Virus record (IMG/VR): IMGVR_UViG_3300035670_000099
Coordinates: 1 to 64,000 of that record
From: a virus
DNA: 64,000 bases
Strand: one strand, 5' to 3'
Below are positions 13,301 through 21,009 of this stretch, in pieces. The notes under the pieces were generated by a model that was given only the letters and a program-made list of their open reading frames with translations, was not told where the DNA came from and made no database searches. Both the position numbers and the translations under genes were made by a program. Every line of letters begins with the position of its first letter. The first letter of the stretch is position 1.

Positions 13301-15730
13301 TGCGCTTACAAAGGAGCAGTTACAAATTATGGTGTTAGAAGTAAAGATTTGTACTCTGTACAAGTAACTGATTGTGGTAAAATCCCTTGTCAGCGATTAG
13401 ACGTAAGCCAAGGTAGAGTACCTAAATGTAAAGGCAAATGGCAAGTTATCAGGAGTGTGGAGCAATTACCGGGATTGCATGACACTTACTGTTTTAATGA
13501 ACCACAATATCATGAAGGTGTATTTGGAAACACGTTGACTGGAAATTGCAATTTGTCAGAGATACACTTAAATCAGCTCAATCCTACTGACTACAAAGAA
13601 CAAGAAGATGCTTTTAAAGCAGCTTCACTCTCAGTAGCTGCATTGCTTCACCATAGATTCACCGAGCCTATTTATCAAGAATCTAGAGAGTTAGATCCTA
13701 TTGTTGGTGTTTCCTTCACCGGATTATTTGACTTTTTTGTTCATGCTTTTGGAGCAGAATGGCTTCACTGGTGGCAACAAGAGAGAGAAGACAATGAGCA
13801 AGGCAGGATATTTAAACAAAAAGAACAGGAGTATTTATCTAGATGGAAAGACATAGTGCATCAAACTGTTTGGGAATATTGTGATAAACACAATCTTAAA
13901 CGTCCTAATCGTTGTACTACTGTCCAGCCCAGTGGGTGTCTAGATCGCACTGCATTAAGAATTTTTGATCAGGGATTACTTTATGCGGATGAATTGATAG
14001 CACCTGGCAGCGGTGAAGCTACTAATTTGAAACTAAGTGTTCGTGAAGGAGTGTCTGTCACCACTGGAATTGCTAATCAACCATTGCAGTTAATTAAAGT
14101 CAATCTGAACAATGGACGTGTTTTACGTATGACTCCAAACCATCGTCTTTCTATTGATGGAAACTGGATTTATGCGTCTGACATGGCTCCTGGAATGAAG
14201 ATTGATTTTAGTCTTGGAGAATATCAAAACAGCCAAGAGACTTCACTACTTGATATAGATCAATTTAGCTATACAAGAGAAGCAAAACAATTAGAGTCTG
14301 GGCATAATCGTGGTGGCATCACAGCAACTATCATTAAAACGCCCAAGATAATGTCTCCTGACTTAGCTTATTTTATTGGAGCATTATTTGGAAATGGATG
14401 TTTAAGTGCAACTGGACATCGTATTAGGTTTTCTAGTAATAGTTATAAATTGCTAGAAAGACTACAACAAATAGCACAAAATCTGTTTGTTTTAAATGGG
14501 AGAATCAACAAATACTCTGGCAGAGAAGCTTATGAATTAAGCATTTCTAGTGTTCAGCTTTATGATTGGTTGCAATTGAATGGAATAGCTAAAACAGAGA
14601 AAAGTCTAAATCTTGACAGAATACCATTAGCTATTCGTTGTTCCTCCAAGCAAAGTATTCTATCGTTCTTTTGTGGATTGATTGACACTGATGGATGCAT
14701 TAGAGTTAATGGCTCAATGTCCATTGACAGCGCTAGTGAAGAGTTCATTAGAAACCTTCAACAAATAGGTGAAGCTGTAGGATTGTGCTTCTCCATATTC
14801 CATAACACTGAAGGGGAGAACAACCAAGCACAGAAAAATATGTGGGGTTTATGTTTAAGCCGCATGTTATCTAAACCTGATGCTTTAGATTATCTAAACG
14901 AAAATAGTCAAAAAGCTGAGATTCGTCCTATTCCTTCACTCAAGAGAAGTTATAAATTTGATCCATATCTCATTGAATCTGTGGTGTGGGAAGAAACTCC
15001 TGATTACAGCTACGACTTTGCGGTGCAAGGAGAGGACGACAATGATTCATGGTATTGGCAAGGAGCGATTAAATCACACAACACAAAGTCTTTGCTAACT
15101 GGCGCTTCTCCTGGTTGGCATCCTCCCAAAGCACAACAATTTATCCGTCGGATTACTTTCCGTAAGAACGATCCAGTAGCATTGGCATGCATAGACTTTG
15201 GGTATAACGTAGTTCCATCACAATCAGATAAAGATGAAAATGGTAACTTATTAGACAATCCTTTTGATGAACGTTGCACAGAATGGTTAGTAGAAATACC
15301 AGTAGCAGTATCTTGGGCAAATCTACCAGGAGTTGATGTTGATATTTCTAAATTCTCGGTGTTGGCACAGTTTGATTTTTATATGCAAGTGCAGAAGTAT
15401 TACACAACTCATAATACTTCAGCCACACTTGAACTACGCCAGAACGAAATTGGTGCTTTAAGTAGAGCTATATATGACTCAATCAAGAACAATGACGGGT
15501 ATATTTCTGCTGCTATCCTTAGTCGCTTTGATGATTTCCAGTCTTATCCTAGATTGCCTTTTGAGCCTATTAGCAAGGACAAATACTTGCAGTTGGTAGA
15601 AGAAGTAAATCAAAGAAGAACTAATGATTCTTTCTTAGATGCTTTGCATAAGTATGATAATGGGTTTGATGAACAATCAGGCCCTGCCCCATGTGATTCA
15701 GACAAGTGTCTTTTACCAGAGTCAAAGTGA
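10322..15730 (+). CDS. nrdJ: Adenosylcobalamin-dependent (class II) ribonucleoside-triphosphate reductase with three inteins
   Basis: The enzyme reduces ribonucleoside triphosphates to deoxy forms using a B12-derived radical and needs no oxygen or second subunit. The 1802-residue precursor holds three inteins (347, 323 and 382 residues), leaving a 750-residue mature enzyme, the size of monomeric Lactobacillus-type reductase. Family landmarks are LPSGRWLWVGGTEW, SGAYNCTSTNL (redox cysteine), the split radical site GLNP-CGEIIGSNFH-CNLSEIHL, TTVQPSG-TKSLLTGASPGWHPP, and the C-terminal CDSDKC that passes electrons in. The ATG at 10322 is preferred over a TTG at 10301. The next gene overlaps its stop. 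Confidence 0.95.
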   Translation: MSEDFGALTGNPVFFRTYSRLTGHGRESWEEMCKRSVDGLAKLGKFTPEEIELVARMQKSIKALPSGRWLWVGGTEWLDKPQNYSGAYNCTSTNLTNWDAFAFMMDLAMMGCGTGAVIEPKYYQQLPTIKNRIDIEIIDKIGETPPSERLDETVTVLTEDSFTIKVGDSRQGWVEAYKQLLQVASDDTFNGVVVVKVSLANVRPAGEKLKQFGGVANPVKLENLFYRCANILNKAHGRKLTSLECCLLIDEAASTIVAGNIRRSAGMRQFTSSDNVAANAKANLWEQTPTGEWRIDPEKDALRMANHTRVFHQKPTYEEVFDSVTSQYWSGEGAIQWAGEAVARANADLLITQKLKAKFLTAYENGEAKQWIRKHYPDMPHAEIEHRVSTYGLNPCVTADTWIHTEKGARQVKDLIGKQTSVYVDGELFSTTPEGFWLTGIKPVLKVITQEGYELRLTDNHQLLKVTAQTQHKQYSEWTEAKDLSPGHYILVHNHREAQHWDSFGTFDEGWLIGNLIGNGSISSTQWGKTALLRYWEDSQDEMGRHAVALLKKTVDYAGTTESGHYYKQQNYRVVQSTGLARLAANYDVTLDNKMPTGKIEEASYEFYRGFLRGLFDADGSVQGNQQKGISIRLSQSNLETLKIVQRMLARLGIISTIYQKAQHELVISNDNVCVFQDIIGFQKPDKVNRLNELITRYEPKLNRERFVVKIKEIIPDGVEAVFDCTVPGVSRFDGNGIVTHNCGEIIGSNFHCVSGDTLLITKDGLHAIKDVVGCDVEIWNGRNWSQVQPFKTGSSRVLYRVRFADGTYLDATEYHRFFVKDRFGKEYKEVQTKDLMDASKYRIHTKPFTIQYDDGLDIDTNYAYSLGVAVGDGTTDKDNNAKIRLYGKKIALSVAGNKSPIREYEYVTNFTDVTNLSFSGEFLKSLKTKPEALNIIASWNREAILHFIAGLADTDGTNSSGNGIRIYISDYDRAYRIQLLLIKCGIRSSVNLCAYKGAVTNYGVRSKDLYSVQVTDCGKIPCQRLDVSQGRVPKCKGKWQVIRSVEQLPGLHDTYCFNEPQYHEGVFGNTLTGNCNLSEIHLNQLNPTDYKEQEDAFKAASLSVAALLHHRFTEPIYQESRELDPIVGVSFTGLFDFFVHAFGAEWLHWWQQEREDNEQGRIFKQKEQEYLSRWKDIVHQTVWEYCDKHNLKRPNRCTTVQPSGCLDRTALRIFDQGLLYADELIAPGSGEATNLKLSVREGVSVTTGIANQPLQLIKVNLNNGRVLRMTPNHRLSIDGNWIYASDMAPGMKIDFSLGEYQNSQETSLLDIDQFSYTREAKQLESGHNRGGITATIIKTPKIMSPDLAYFIGALFGNGCLSATGHRIRFSSNSYKLLERLQQIAQNLFVLNGRINKYSGREAYELSISSVQLYDWLQLNGIAKTEKSLNLDRIPLAIRCSSKQSILSFFCGLIDTDGCIRVNGSMSIDSASEEFIRNLQQIGEAVGLCFSIFHNTEGENNQAQKNMWGLCLSRMLSKPDALDYLNENSQKAEIRPIPSLKRSYKFDPYLIESVVWEETPDYSYDFAVQGEDDNDSWYWQGAIKSHNTKSLLTGASPGWHPPKAQQFIRRITFRKNDPVALACIDFGYNVVPSQSDKDENGNLLDNPFDERCTEWLVEIPVAVSWANLPGVDVDISKFSVLAQFDFYMQVQKYYTTHNTSATLELRQNEIGALSRAIYDSIKNNDGYISAAILSRFDDFQSYPRLPFEPISKDKYLQLVEEVNQRRTNDSFLDALHKYDNGFDEQSGPAPCDSDKCLLPESK
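11507..12547 (+). other. Intein 1 (347 aa) with LAGLIDADG endonuclease
   Basis: It starts at Cys (CVTADTWIHTEKGARQVKDL), directly after extein GLNP, and ends VTHN before the extein Cys of CGEIIG. Block B-like DNHQLLKV and terminal blocks F/G (EAVFDCTVPGVSRFDGNGIV, then THN) are present. Two dodecapeptide motifs (LIGNLIGNGS; GLFDADGS at 12161) mark a homing endonuclease that looks intact. The +1 residue is the catalytic radical cysteine of the reductase. Confidence 0.92.
12578..13546 (+). other. Intein 2 (323 aa) with LAGLIDADG endonuclease
   Basis: It starts CVSGDTLLITKDGLHAIKDV after extein SNFH and ends LTGN before extein CNLSEI. The usual penultimate histidine is replaced by glycine (GN instead of HN), a known but less common arrangement that can slow asparagine cyclisation. 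Endonuclease motifs are SLGVAVGDGT and GLADTDGT (13172). Only ten extein residues separate it from intein 1. Confidence 0.9.
13937..15082 (+). other. Intein 3 (382 aa) with LAGLIDADG endonuclease
   Basis: It starts CLDRTALRIFDQGLLYADEL after extein TTVQPSG and ends IKSHN; the +1 residue is threonine (TKSLLTG). Block B is RMTPNHRLSI. Endonuclease motifs are IGALFGNGC and GLIDTDGC (14675). The insertion point is a highly conserved active-site loop of class II reductases. Confidence 0.92.
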
Positions 15731-16272
15731 AAAATAACAGCAAACAATTAGGAGTTTTAGCAGTTCATGATGGAGATCATAAAACTGCTATCAAACACTA
15801 TTCAGATGCCCTTGCTACTGAAAAAAGTGTTGATTTATTACGTGAAAGAGCTAAATCCTATGCTGCTTTAAAGAAGCTGGATAATGCTATCAAAGACTAC
15901 ACTACAGCTATCAACATTCAGCTAGATAATTCGGCTCTTTATTGTGAGAGAGCTGAACTTTATATCAAAAAAGCTGACTATAATGCTGGACTGGAAGACT
16001 GTAATGATGCCTTGGAAATTAATCCTAAATGCCCAATTGCTTTGCTACTAAAAGGACTAATACTAGTCAAATTAGGAAGTATTAATGATGGCATGAGTTG
16101 CATCAATAATTGTTTACAAATCAACAAGTGGTATGCCAGAGCATATTACGAAAGAGCAATATTGATGGAGGGGATTGACAAAGAAAAAGCCAAGTTGGAT
16201 TATTACCAAGCTGCTCATATTGGCTATCCAAATGCACTGAAAAGGTACAGAATATTAGCAGGTACTAATTAA
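15727..16272 (+). CDS. Tetratricopeptide-repeat protein
   Basis: At least four helical TPR units span most of the 181 residues: DGDHKTAIKHYSDALATEKS, LDNAIKDYTTAINIQLDNSA, ADYNAGLEDCNDALEINPKC and a degenerate copy ending YARAYYERAILMEG. TPRs are protein-binding scaffolds; the partner is unknown. The GTG at 15727 overlaps the reductase stop (GTGA), suggesting coupled translation; a GTG at 15706 is the alternative. A terminator follows. Confidence 0.8.
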   Translation: MKNNSKQLGVLAVHDGDHKTAIKHYSDALATEKSVDLLRERAKSYAALKKLDNAIKDYTTAINIQLDNSALYCERAELYIKKADYNAGLEDCNDALEINPKCPIALLLKGLILVKLGSINDGMSCINNCLQINKWYARAYYERAILMEGIDKEKAKLDYYQAAHIGYPNALKRYRILAGTN

Positions 16273-16278
16273 ATTTTT

Positions 16279-16316
16279 ACAGCAAAGACTTAGTTGGATC
16301 TTTGCTGTATTTTTTT
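16279..16316 (+). terminator. Rho-independent terminator of the reductase-TPR unit
   Basis: ACAGCAAAGA and TCTTTGCTGT form a perfect 10-bp stem followed by ATTTTTTT. Confidence 0.85.
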
Positions 16317-16358
16317 GGCAATTGATATACAATAAGAAACGTATTGACAGGAGGTAAC

Positions 16359-17030
16359 ATGAAGCTTTTAATAATTGACACAGAGACAACAGGATTATCT
16401 GAGGAAGATGCTCCCATTGAAGTGGCAGGCATCTTCTATTTAGTAGGGCAAGGAATCATAAGTCAAGTTAGCACTATCGTATCTAGTGTTATACCTAACT
16501 TTGCTGTTCAAATCAACAAAATTCAACAGGAGTTGATTGATGTTGGTACAAATAATCAGATAATCACTGTCTTGAATGACATGGCAAATGAATGTGATTA
16601 TGTATTAGCACACAATGCACAGTTTGATAAACAAGCTTGTGCTAAAATTCCTGGTTTAAATATTCACCAAAAGTGGGTGGATAGTCAGTACATAAACTTT
16701 CCAAATAGTCAGTACTGCAAGACTAACGGCTTGCACAATTTAGCTATAGCGCACAATGTGCCAGTTATAGATACGCACAGAGCGTTGGATGACTGTAGAT
16801 TGCTGAGTAAATTGTTAGATACAGTTGCTAATTTAGAACAAGAAATCTTATTAGCAGCAGAACCTAGAGTTTTGGTTAAAAGTCTAGAACCATATCCAGC
16901 AACACTGACTAAACAAGCTGGTTTTAGGTGGAATGCTAATACTAAAACATGGGCAAAACACATCAAAGAAAAGGAGATTGCTGATTTACCTTTTCAAGTT
17001 AAAATAATAGGCACAGACATAAATGATTGA
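16359..17030 (+). CDS. DnaQ-family 3'-5' exonuclease
   Basis: All three DEDD motifs are visible: ExoI IIDTETTGL (residues 5-13), ExoII VLAHNAQFDKQ near residue 88, and ExoIII THRALDDCRLL near residue 145, whose histidine marks the DEDDh (DnaQ/epsilon) type. A C-terminal appendage (QAGFRWNANTKTWAKHI) is often seen in phage versions. It could proofread for the host polymerase or process ends. GGAGGTAAC precedes the ATG. It begins a three-gene overlapping run. Confidence 0.88.
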   Translation: MKLLIIDTETTGLSEEDAPIEVAGIFYLVGQGIISQVSTIVSSVIPNFAVQINKIQQELIDVGTNNQIITVLNDMANECDYVLAHNAQFDKQACAKIPGLNIHQKWVDSQYINFPNSQYCKTNGLHNLAIAHNVPVIDTHRALDDCRLLSKLLDTVANLEQEILLAAEPRVLVKSLEPYPATLTKQAGFRWNANTKTWAKHIKEKEIADLPFQVKIIGTDIND

Positions 17031-17238
17031 ATACAATTCTCGTGTTTACCCAATCAAAAAGCATAAAGTAAGTGCTGCTGATAAAGGCAAGTTATCGGTG
17101 TCTTTACCCAAAGCTTTGATTGACAGAATTAGATATATCGCTCAGAAAGCAAATGTTGAGCCGTCTAATGTAATGTGGGTTGCTTTTGAAGAATGGCTAA
17201 CCAACCATCCCGATGCACCAAATCTCAAAGATGAATAA
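17023..17238 (+). CDS. Small ribbon-helix-helix-like protein, 71 aa
   Basis: The stretch KLSVSLPKALIDRIRYIAQK, then ANVEPSNVMWVAFEEWL, has the strand-helix-helix pattern of CopG/Arc DNA-binding proteins. It starts at an ATG overlapping the stop of the exonuclease gene. It may autoregulate this unit; no operator is apparent. Confidence 0.6.
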   Translation: MIEYNSRVYPIKKHKVSAADKGKLSVSLPKALIDRIRYIAQKANVEPSNVMWVAFEEWLTNHPDAPNLKDE

Positions 17239-17506
17239 ATACATCGACATTCTTAAACAGTTTAGATTCCTCCTAGGAATCAATGAGGAATTAGAACAAG
17301 TGGAAACATTCTCTGAATTATTATCAGAAATGCTTGCTTGTGAAGCAGTGCTATTAGACAAAGATTGTATAACACTTGTGCTGGAAGGAAAGGAAAGTGA
17401 CAACCCAGAAAGTGTTATTAAGCAATTGTTGGTTGAACATCTTATCTACTCAAAAGAAGCTGTAGAAAATCCAAGTATTATTGACGCAATTATGCAGCTT
17501 GTTTAA
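17231..17506 (+). CDS. Hypothetical protein, 91 aa
   Basis: An acidic, largely helical protein (MNKYIDILKQFRFLLGINEE; ESVIKQLLVEHLIYSKEAVE). The ATG at 17231 overlaps the preceding stop by eight bases. No family recognised. A terminator follows. Confidence 0.6.
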   Translation: MNKYIDILKQFRFLLGINEELEQVETFSELLSEMLACEAVLLDKDCITLVLEGKESDNPESVIKQLLVEHLIYSKEAVENPSIIDAIMQLV

Positions 17507-17514
17507 TATTTTGT

Positions 17515-17546
17515 AAAGCACTACTATTAACGTAGTGTTTTATTTT
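17515..17546 (+). terminator. Rho-independent terminator
   Basis: GCACTAC pairs with GTAGTG around TATTAAC, followed by TTTTATTTTTT. It ends the exonuclease unit. Confidence 0.75.
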
Positions 17547-17557
17547 TTATATATCCC

Positions 17558-17586
17558 TTGACGTAGTGTTGTCAATAAGTTATAGT
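17558..17586 (+). promoter_or_regulatory. Sigma70-type promoter
   Basis: TTGACG, 17 bases, TATAGT, 26 bases before the ATG at 17613. It drives the run of small genes up to 19586. Confidence 0.75.
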
Positions 17587-17612
17587 AAATATTAAAAGTT
17601 CACTGATAAAGT

Positions 17613-17831
17613 ATGTATTACTTCGCAAATGTAGAAAAAACCAAAGGTAAGAGTCATTTAGTTGACTCTAATTACAACATCAGCCAAGATGCTGCGTTAG
17701 CAGTGTTAAGTCTAGGATTAGTTGGAGCTATTCCTGACGCTGTTGTATTTAGAGAAGTACTTGATGCTGACACCATTAAGTATCATGTCGAAGCCCCTCA
17801 AGAAGAATGGGATAAATGGAGGAAAATATGA
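17613..17831 (+). CDS. Hypothetical protein, 72 aa
   Basis: MYYFANVEKTKGKSHLVDSN is followed by a hydrophobic patch (AALAVLSLGLVGAIPDAVVF) and an acidic tail. No homologue recognised. It is first in a tightly overlapping run of small genes. Confidence 0.6.
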   Translation: MYYFANVEKTKGKSHLVDSNYNISQDAALAVLSLGLVGAIPDAVVFREVLDADTIKYHVEAPQEEWDKWRKI

Positions 17832-18253
17832 AGTACGTTGTTAATTATGATGATTTACACCTTAAAGATTGGCTAAATGCTAATCCTGATGTGTGGGAAC
17901 AATTCATCAAGAAACACAAAAATGGAAAGTTTTTCATAGCGCTCAAAGACAGATTTGATGCGTGTGTTTTTTATGAAACTAAATCTCAGTGGGGAGATTT
18001 TATCTATGGAGTCCAGCTTCATCCTCCTTTAGAGAAAGAAGAATTTGGTTTTCTAGATATTGAACAAATAGAAAATCGTTTTCACTCTCATTGCTTAATG
18101 CTTATAGAGAAAGCAGCAAATCCTGCATCTAAAGAGCAGCAAAAGCAGGAATACATCACTTACATAGAACTCTATGGAGTTGAAAAACTCGCACAAGTGG
18201 TGGGAGAAAATAAAGTTAGGCAAGTTTTAGGAGATTATGCAATTTATTGCTGA
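17828..18253 (+). CDS. DWLNANPDVWEQF-family protein, 141 aa
   Basis: The N terminus (LKDWLNANPDVWEQFIKKHK) is shared almost word for word with the next gene, so the two are products of a partial duplication. The rest, including HPPLEKEEFGFLDIEQIENR and a helical C terminus, is unique. GGAGGAAAAT precedes the ATG, which overlaps the stop of the previous gene. The family is unknown to me. Confidence 0.65.
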   Translation: MKYVVNYDDLHLKDWLNANPDVWEQFIKKHKNGKFFIALKDRFDACVFYETKSQWGDFIYGVQLHPPLEKEEFGFLDIEQIENRFHSHCLMLIEKAANPASKEQQKQEYITYIELYGVEKLAQVVGENKVRQVLGDYAIYC

Positions 18254-18497
18254 CGATAAAAAAATTCAGGATTGGCTAAATGCTAATCCTGACGTGTGGG
18301 AACAGTTCATTAAAGAATATCCAGAATATTCTCACACAACTTTTGATAAAGCTATTTTCTTTACAGAAGAAATGTCGGAAAATAGCGATTATTCAATGGC
18401 AACTTTTGTCGGATTTGAACCAAGAATCAAAACATCTGATGGGTGGTTCTTATCTGATTGTTTCTTAGATTTTTGCAAAAGGAGATGGGATGATTAA
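18237..18497 (+). CDS. DWLNANPDVWEQF-family protein, 86 aa
   Basis: Residues 10-26 (IQDWLNANPDVWEQFIK) repeat the start of the preceding gene; the remainder differs and ends FLDFCKRRWDD. It overlaps the previous gene by 17 bases and the next by 8, so all are probably translated from one mRNA. Function unknown. Confidence 0.65.
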   Translation: MQFIADDKKIQDWLNANPDVWEQFIKEYPEYSHTTFDKAIFFTEEMSENSDYSMATFVGFEPRIKTSDGWFLSDCFLDFCKRRWDD

Positions 18498-19089
18498 AGT
18501 AGATTGCTTTGGCACTGAATTAGTCGTTGATATTCTAATGGACAAGAATCAAATGGCAATATTAAATCTTTCTCCATTAGAAGATTATATCTGGGCAAAA
18601 ATATTTTATGAACTTGGATGGAATGTGCCAGATCCATCCAACATAGCAAAGTCTTGTTTTGCCTATTCAATGGATAAGAAAGAAAGAAGCTTTGTACTCT
18701 TTTTGGAATACAAAGAGGATTGCCTTAGGCATGTTTACAGTCAACTACAAAGCAAAATGAAACTCCGCTTAGATTACAATCCAAACGAGTTTAGATGGGA
18801 TTTACCATACGTTAGAGGAACGTATGACTACCATTACTTTAGATTACTGGAAACTCCAGCTAGTATGTACGTTGACGTAAATCACTACAGAGGCTGGGAG
18901 AATCAAGCGTGGTTTGAGCAGCTTTCTGAAATCAACGATAACAAGACGAAAGAGCAATCTTTCAAGGAAGAAAAGGAAAAACTAAAACAATTTTTCCTTG
19001 AACTCGCTTTAAACAAGCTAGATATTGACTTGTCTAAATACACTTACTTGGACAACGCAAACACTTTGGTATGGACATGTACGCAATAA
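18490..19089 (+). CDS. Hypothetical protein, 199 aa
   Basis: It begins MIKVDCFGTELVVDILMDKN. The protein is rich in aromatic residues (YVRGTYDYHYFRLLETPASM) with a charged helix near residue 160 (KTKEQSFKEEKEKLKQFFLE). AAAAGGAGATGG before the ATG is a good ribosome-binding site. No family recognised. Confidence 0.6.
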   Translation: MIKVDCFGTELVVDILMDKNQMAILNLSPLEDYIWAKIFYELGWNVPDPSNIAKSCFAYSMDKKERSFVLFLEYKEDCLRHVYSQLQSKMKLRLDYNPNEFRWDLPYVRGTYDYHYFRLLETPASMYVDVNHYRGWENQAWFEQLSEINDNKTKEQSFKEEKEKLKQFFLELALNKLDIDLSKYTYLDNANTLVWTCTQ

Positions 19090-19217
19090 TTGAAAACAAA
19101 CAACTCAAAGAAGCTAGTCCTGGCATCACCAGAGATTTAGCTATCATCGCTTTAAATTTGGCAAAAGCAGGTAAATTGCCAAACGCGTCTTTCAAGAAAG
19201 ACAAAGATGCTTATTAA
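19077..19217 (+). CDS. Small protein, 46 aa
   Basis: MYAIIENKQLKEASPGITRD then LAIIALNLAKAGKLPNASFK and KDKDAY. Composition is coding-like, and the start overlaps the end of the preceding gene as elsewhere in this run; an in-frame ATG at 19071 would add two residues. The following 84 bases (19218-19301) hold only broken frames. Confidence 0.5.
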   Translation: MYAIIENKQLKEASPGITRDLAIIALNLAKAGKLPNASFKKDKDAY

Positions 19218-19301
19218 TCAAAGCACCTAAAGAGTCTTGGAAAAAGCACAGCGTAGATTAGACAGATTTTCGGAAAACTTCAATGGCACCTGGATACCTT
19301 A

Positions 19302-19586
19302 ATGCAGCAATACGTTGAAATCAAAACAAATGGAGAGTTAGTCAATGGCGCTCTCCAATTAAATCAGCTAGCAATTAAAACGTTGTTAGATTTGATTGGT
19401 GATGGCAGTAATCCTGATTTACAGACAGAATATGGTTTCTTTCGTGTACTGCCAACAGCTTTTATCAGACAAGATCTTCTCTACAAGCAAAAAGACAAAA
19501 TCTGCATGCACGATGCGGAACTTAGCTATTTTGTTATAGCTAACGATAAAACATGGGATAATTTATTGTCAGAAACGGAACAATAA
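19302..19586 (+). CDS. Hypothetical protein, 94 aa
   Basis: MQQYVEIKTNGELVNGALQL is followed by a leucine-rich helix (LNQLAIKTLLDLIGDG) and an FRVLPTAFIRQDLLYKQKDK segment. No family recognised. The ribosome-binding site is poor, so it may rely on coupling. A terminator follows. Confidence 0.6.
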   Translation: MQQYVEIKTNGELVNGALQLNQLAIKTLLDLIGDGSNPDLQTEYGFFRVLPTAFIRQDLLYKQKDKICMHDAELSYFVIANDKTWDNLLSETEQ

Positions 19587-19608
19587 ATACAACTAACACG
19601 ACTTCAAT

Positions 19609-19639
19609 GCACTTAGACTCACCAGCTAAGTGCTTTTTT
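19609..19639 (+). terminator. Rho-independent terminator
   Basis: GCACTTAG and CTAAGTGC form an 8-bp stem, followed by TTTTTT. It ends the small-gene run. Confidence 0.8.
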
Positions 19640-19739
19640 ATTTGGTATAAAAATTTTTTGAAAAAAAAACAAAACCAGTGTCCGTTCACTGCTGGTTCTG
19701 TTATGATAAATTTATTCTTTGTTAATGGATATATTATAA

Positions 19740-20948
19740 ATGACTTTTGTGTTTCCGGGGAGAGTAATTGCATATTCTCCAGAAGTATCAAAAAAATTAG
19801 GATCTGTCACCGCTGCCATCCTAGTAGGACAGTTAGAATTTTGGTTTAGCAAGTATAAGACATTTTGGAAGTTCTTAGAACCAAACAATTCTGAGAACTA
19901 TAGAGAAGGCGACTCTTGGACAGAAGAACTAGCAATGTCTAAAGCAGAGTTCAAGACTGCTTTTAGCAAAGTAGGGATAAAGTACGCCTCCCAAAAAGAG
20001 TATGAAGATGCAGAGAATAAGTTCATTAAAGACGGTAAAGAATATCTTTATTGTTCTTACACGAATAAGATGACGCATATCACCTGGTATGAGCGCAATG
20101 ATGCCAAGGTGGAAAGATTTTGGATAGACACGTTCTTTGTGGATAGAAGCACTCTTAAAGAGCGCCCATTCTTGTTTAATGAACTACAAGACAAGAAAGA
20201 GACAAGAGCGCTCACACCCGTACTTGGTGTGAGGCGGGATTTGCCACAATCACAATCTCGCTTTCCCGAAAGCAAGAAAGTTGATCTCGATTCATATACA
20301 GAGATCAATGCAAAGAAAAAAAATAAATATAAGAAAGATGTTGTGGACAAGACTCAGAATAAGTCTGAGGAAAAGTCGGAAGTCCAAGAAGTAAAAAGTC
20401 TTTCTTTGGCAAAAACTCAAGAAGATAAGAATGTTGAAAGATTATCCGTTGATCAAGATAAACAAGTGCCGCCCGCGCCCGCGTCTTGTCAAGGCAAGGA
20501 TAGTCTTGGATTAAGCAATGATTATTATACGCGTCCAACACATCATATAAAAAAGACATCTATGAGCATTGCAACAGATGCTTGGATGGCTGGAAGCAAG
20601 CAAAATGTTAAAGCTTCGTTTGCTGAATGGGTGTATAATGAGCGGCGAAAAAGCAACCCTAATACTAATTTGGCTGATATTGTTGCTGAGATTAAAAACA
20701 ATGCCGACGGCGCTGCTATTTGGTGGAAACAGTATCTTAAATACCAAGAAGAACAAGCCAAGCTAGAACAACTACAACAAGAGAAGTTGAAAGAGAAGGC
20801 ATTGGCTGAAGCCAAAGAAAAGCAAGCGCAATGGGAGATAGAACAAGAAGCTGAATCTCTTGGCATGACTACTCAAGAGTACGTTCTTTACAAAAATAAA
20901 AAAGCTGAAAAGGACTTAAAAGCTAAATTCAATGAGTGGGGTTTCTAA
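19740..20948 (+). CDS. Putative replication initiator (O-like), next to DnaB
   Basis: The N terminus (VFPGRVIAYSPEVSKKLGSV, TAAILVGQLEFWFSK) resembles the winged-helix front of phage replication proteins. A low-complexity lysine/glutamate linker spans roughly residues 190-255. The last 150 residues include WMAGSKQNVKASFAEWVYNE and a long coiled coil (QEEQAKLEQLQQEKLKEKAL). Placement directly before the DnaB helicase matches phages where an initiator or loader delivers the helicase. The call rests on context and a partial resemblance. Confidence 0.5.
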   Translation: MTFVFPGRVIAYSPEVSKKLGSVTAAILVGQLEFWFSKYKTFWKFLEPNNSENYREGDSWTEELAMSKAEFKTAFSKVGIKYASQKEYEDAENKFIKDGKEYLYCSYTNKMTHITWYERNDAKVERFWIDTFFVDRSTLKERPFLFNELQDKKETRALTPVLGVRRDLPQSQSRFPESKKVDLDSYTEINAKKKNKYKKDVVDKTQNKSEEKSEVQEVKSLSLAKTQEDKNVERLSVDQDKQVPPAPASCQGKDSLGLSNDYYTRPTHHIKKTSMSIATDAWMAGSKQNVKASFAEWVYNERRKSNPNTNLADIVAEIKNNADGAAIWWKQYLKYQEEQAKLEQLQQEKLKEKALAEAKEKQAQWEIEQEAESLGMTTQEYVLYKNKKAEKDLKAKFNEWGF

Positions 20949-20953
20949 TTCCA

Positions 20954-20982
20954 TTGACAGTGTGTTTTTATTGTGTTAGATT
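20954..20982 (+). promoter_or_regulatory. Sigma70-type promoter for dnaB
   Basis: TTGACA, 17 bases, TAGATT, 28 bases before the ATG of the helicase gene. Confidence 0.7.
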
Positions 20983-21009
20983 GCTGGTGGTGTTTACCGT
21001 GGTGTTAGC

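Noticed and set aside
19208-19301. Possible extra small gene: a 7-codon ORF, a TAA, then about 24 codons ending GTWIP
   Set aside because: The in-frame stop and lack of a ribosome-binding site make it more likely a decayed remnant. No start supports the second part.
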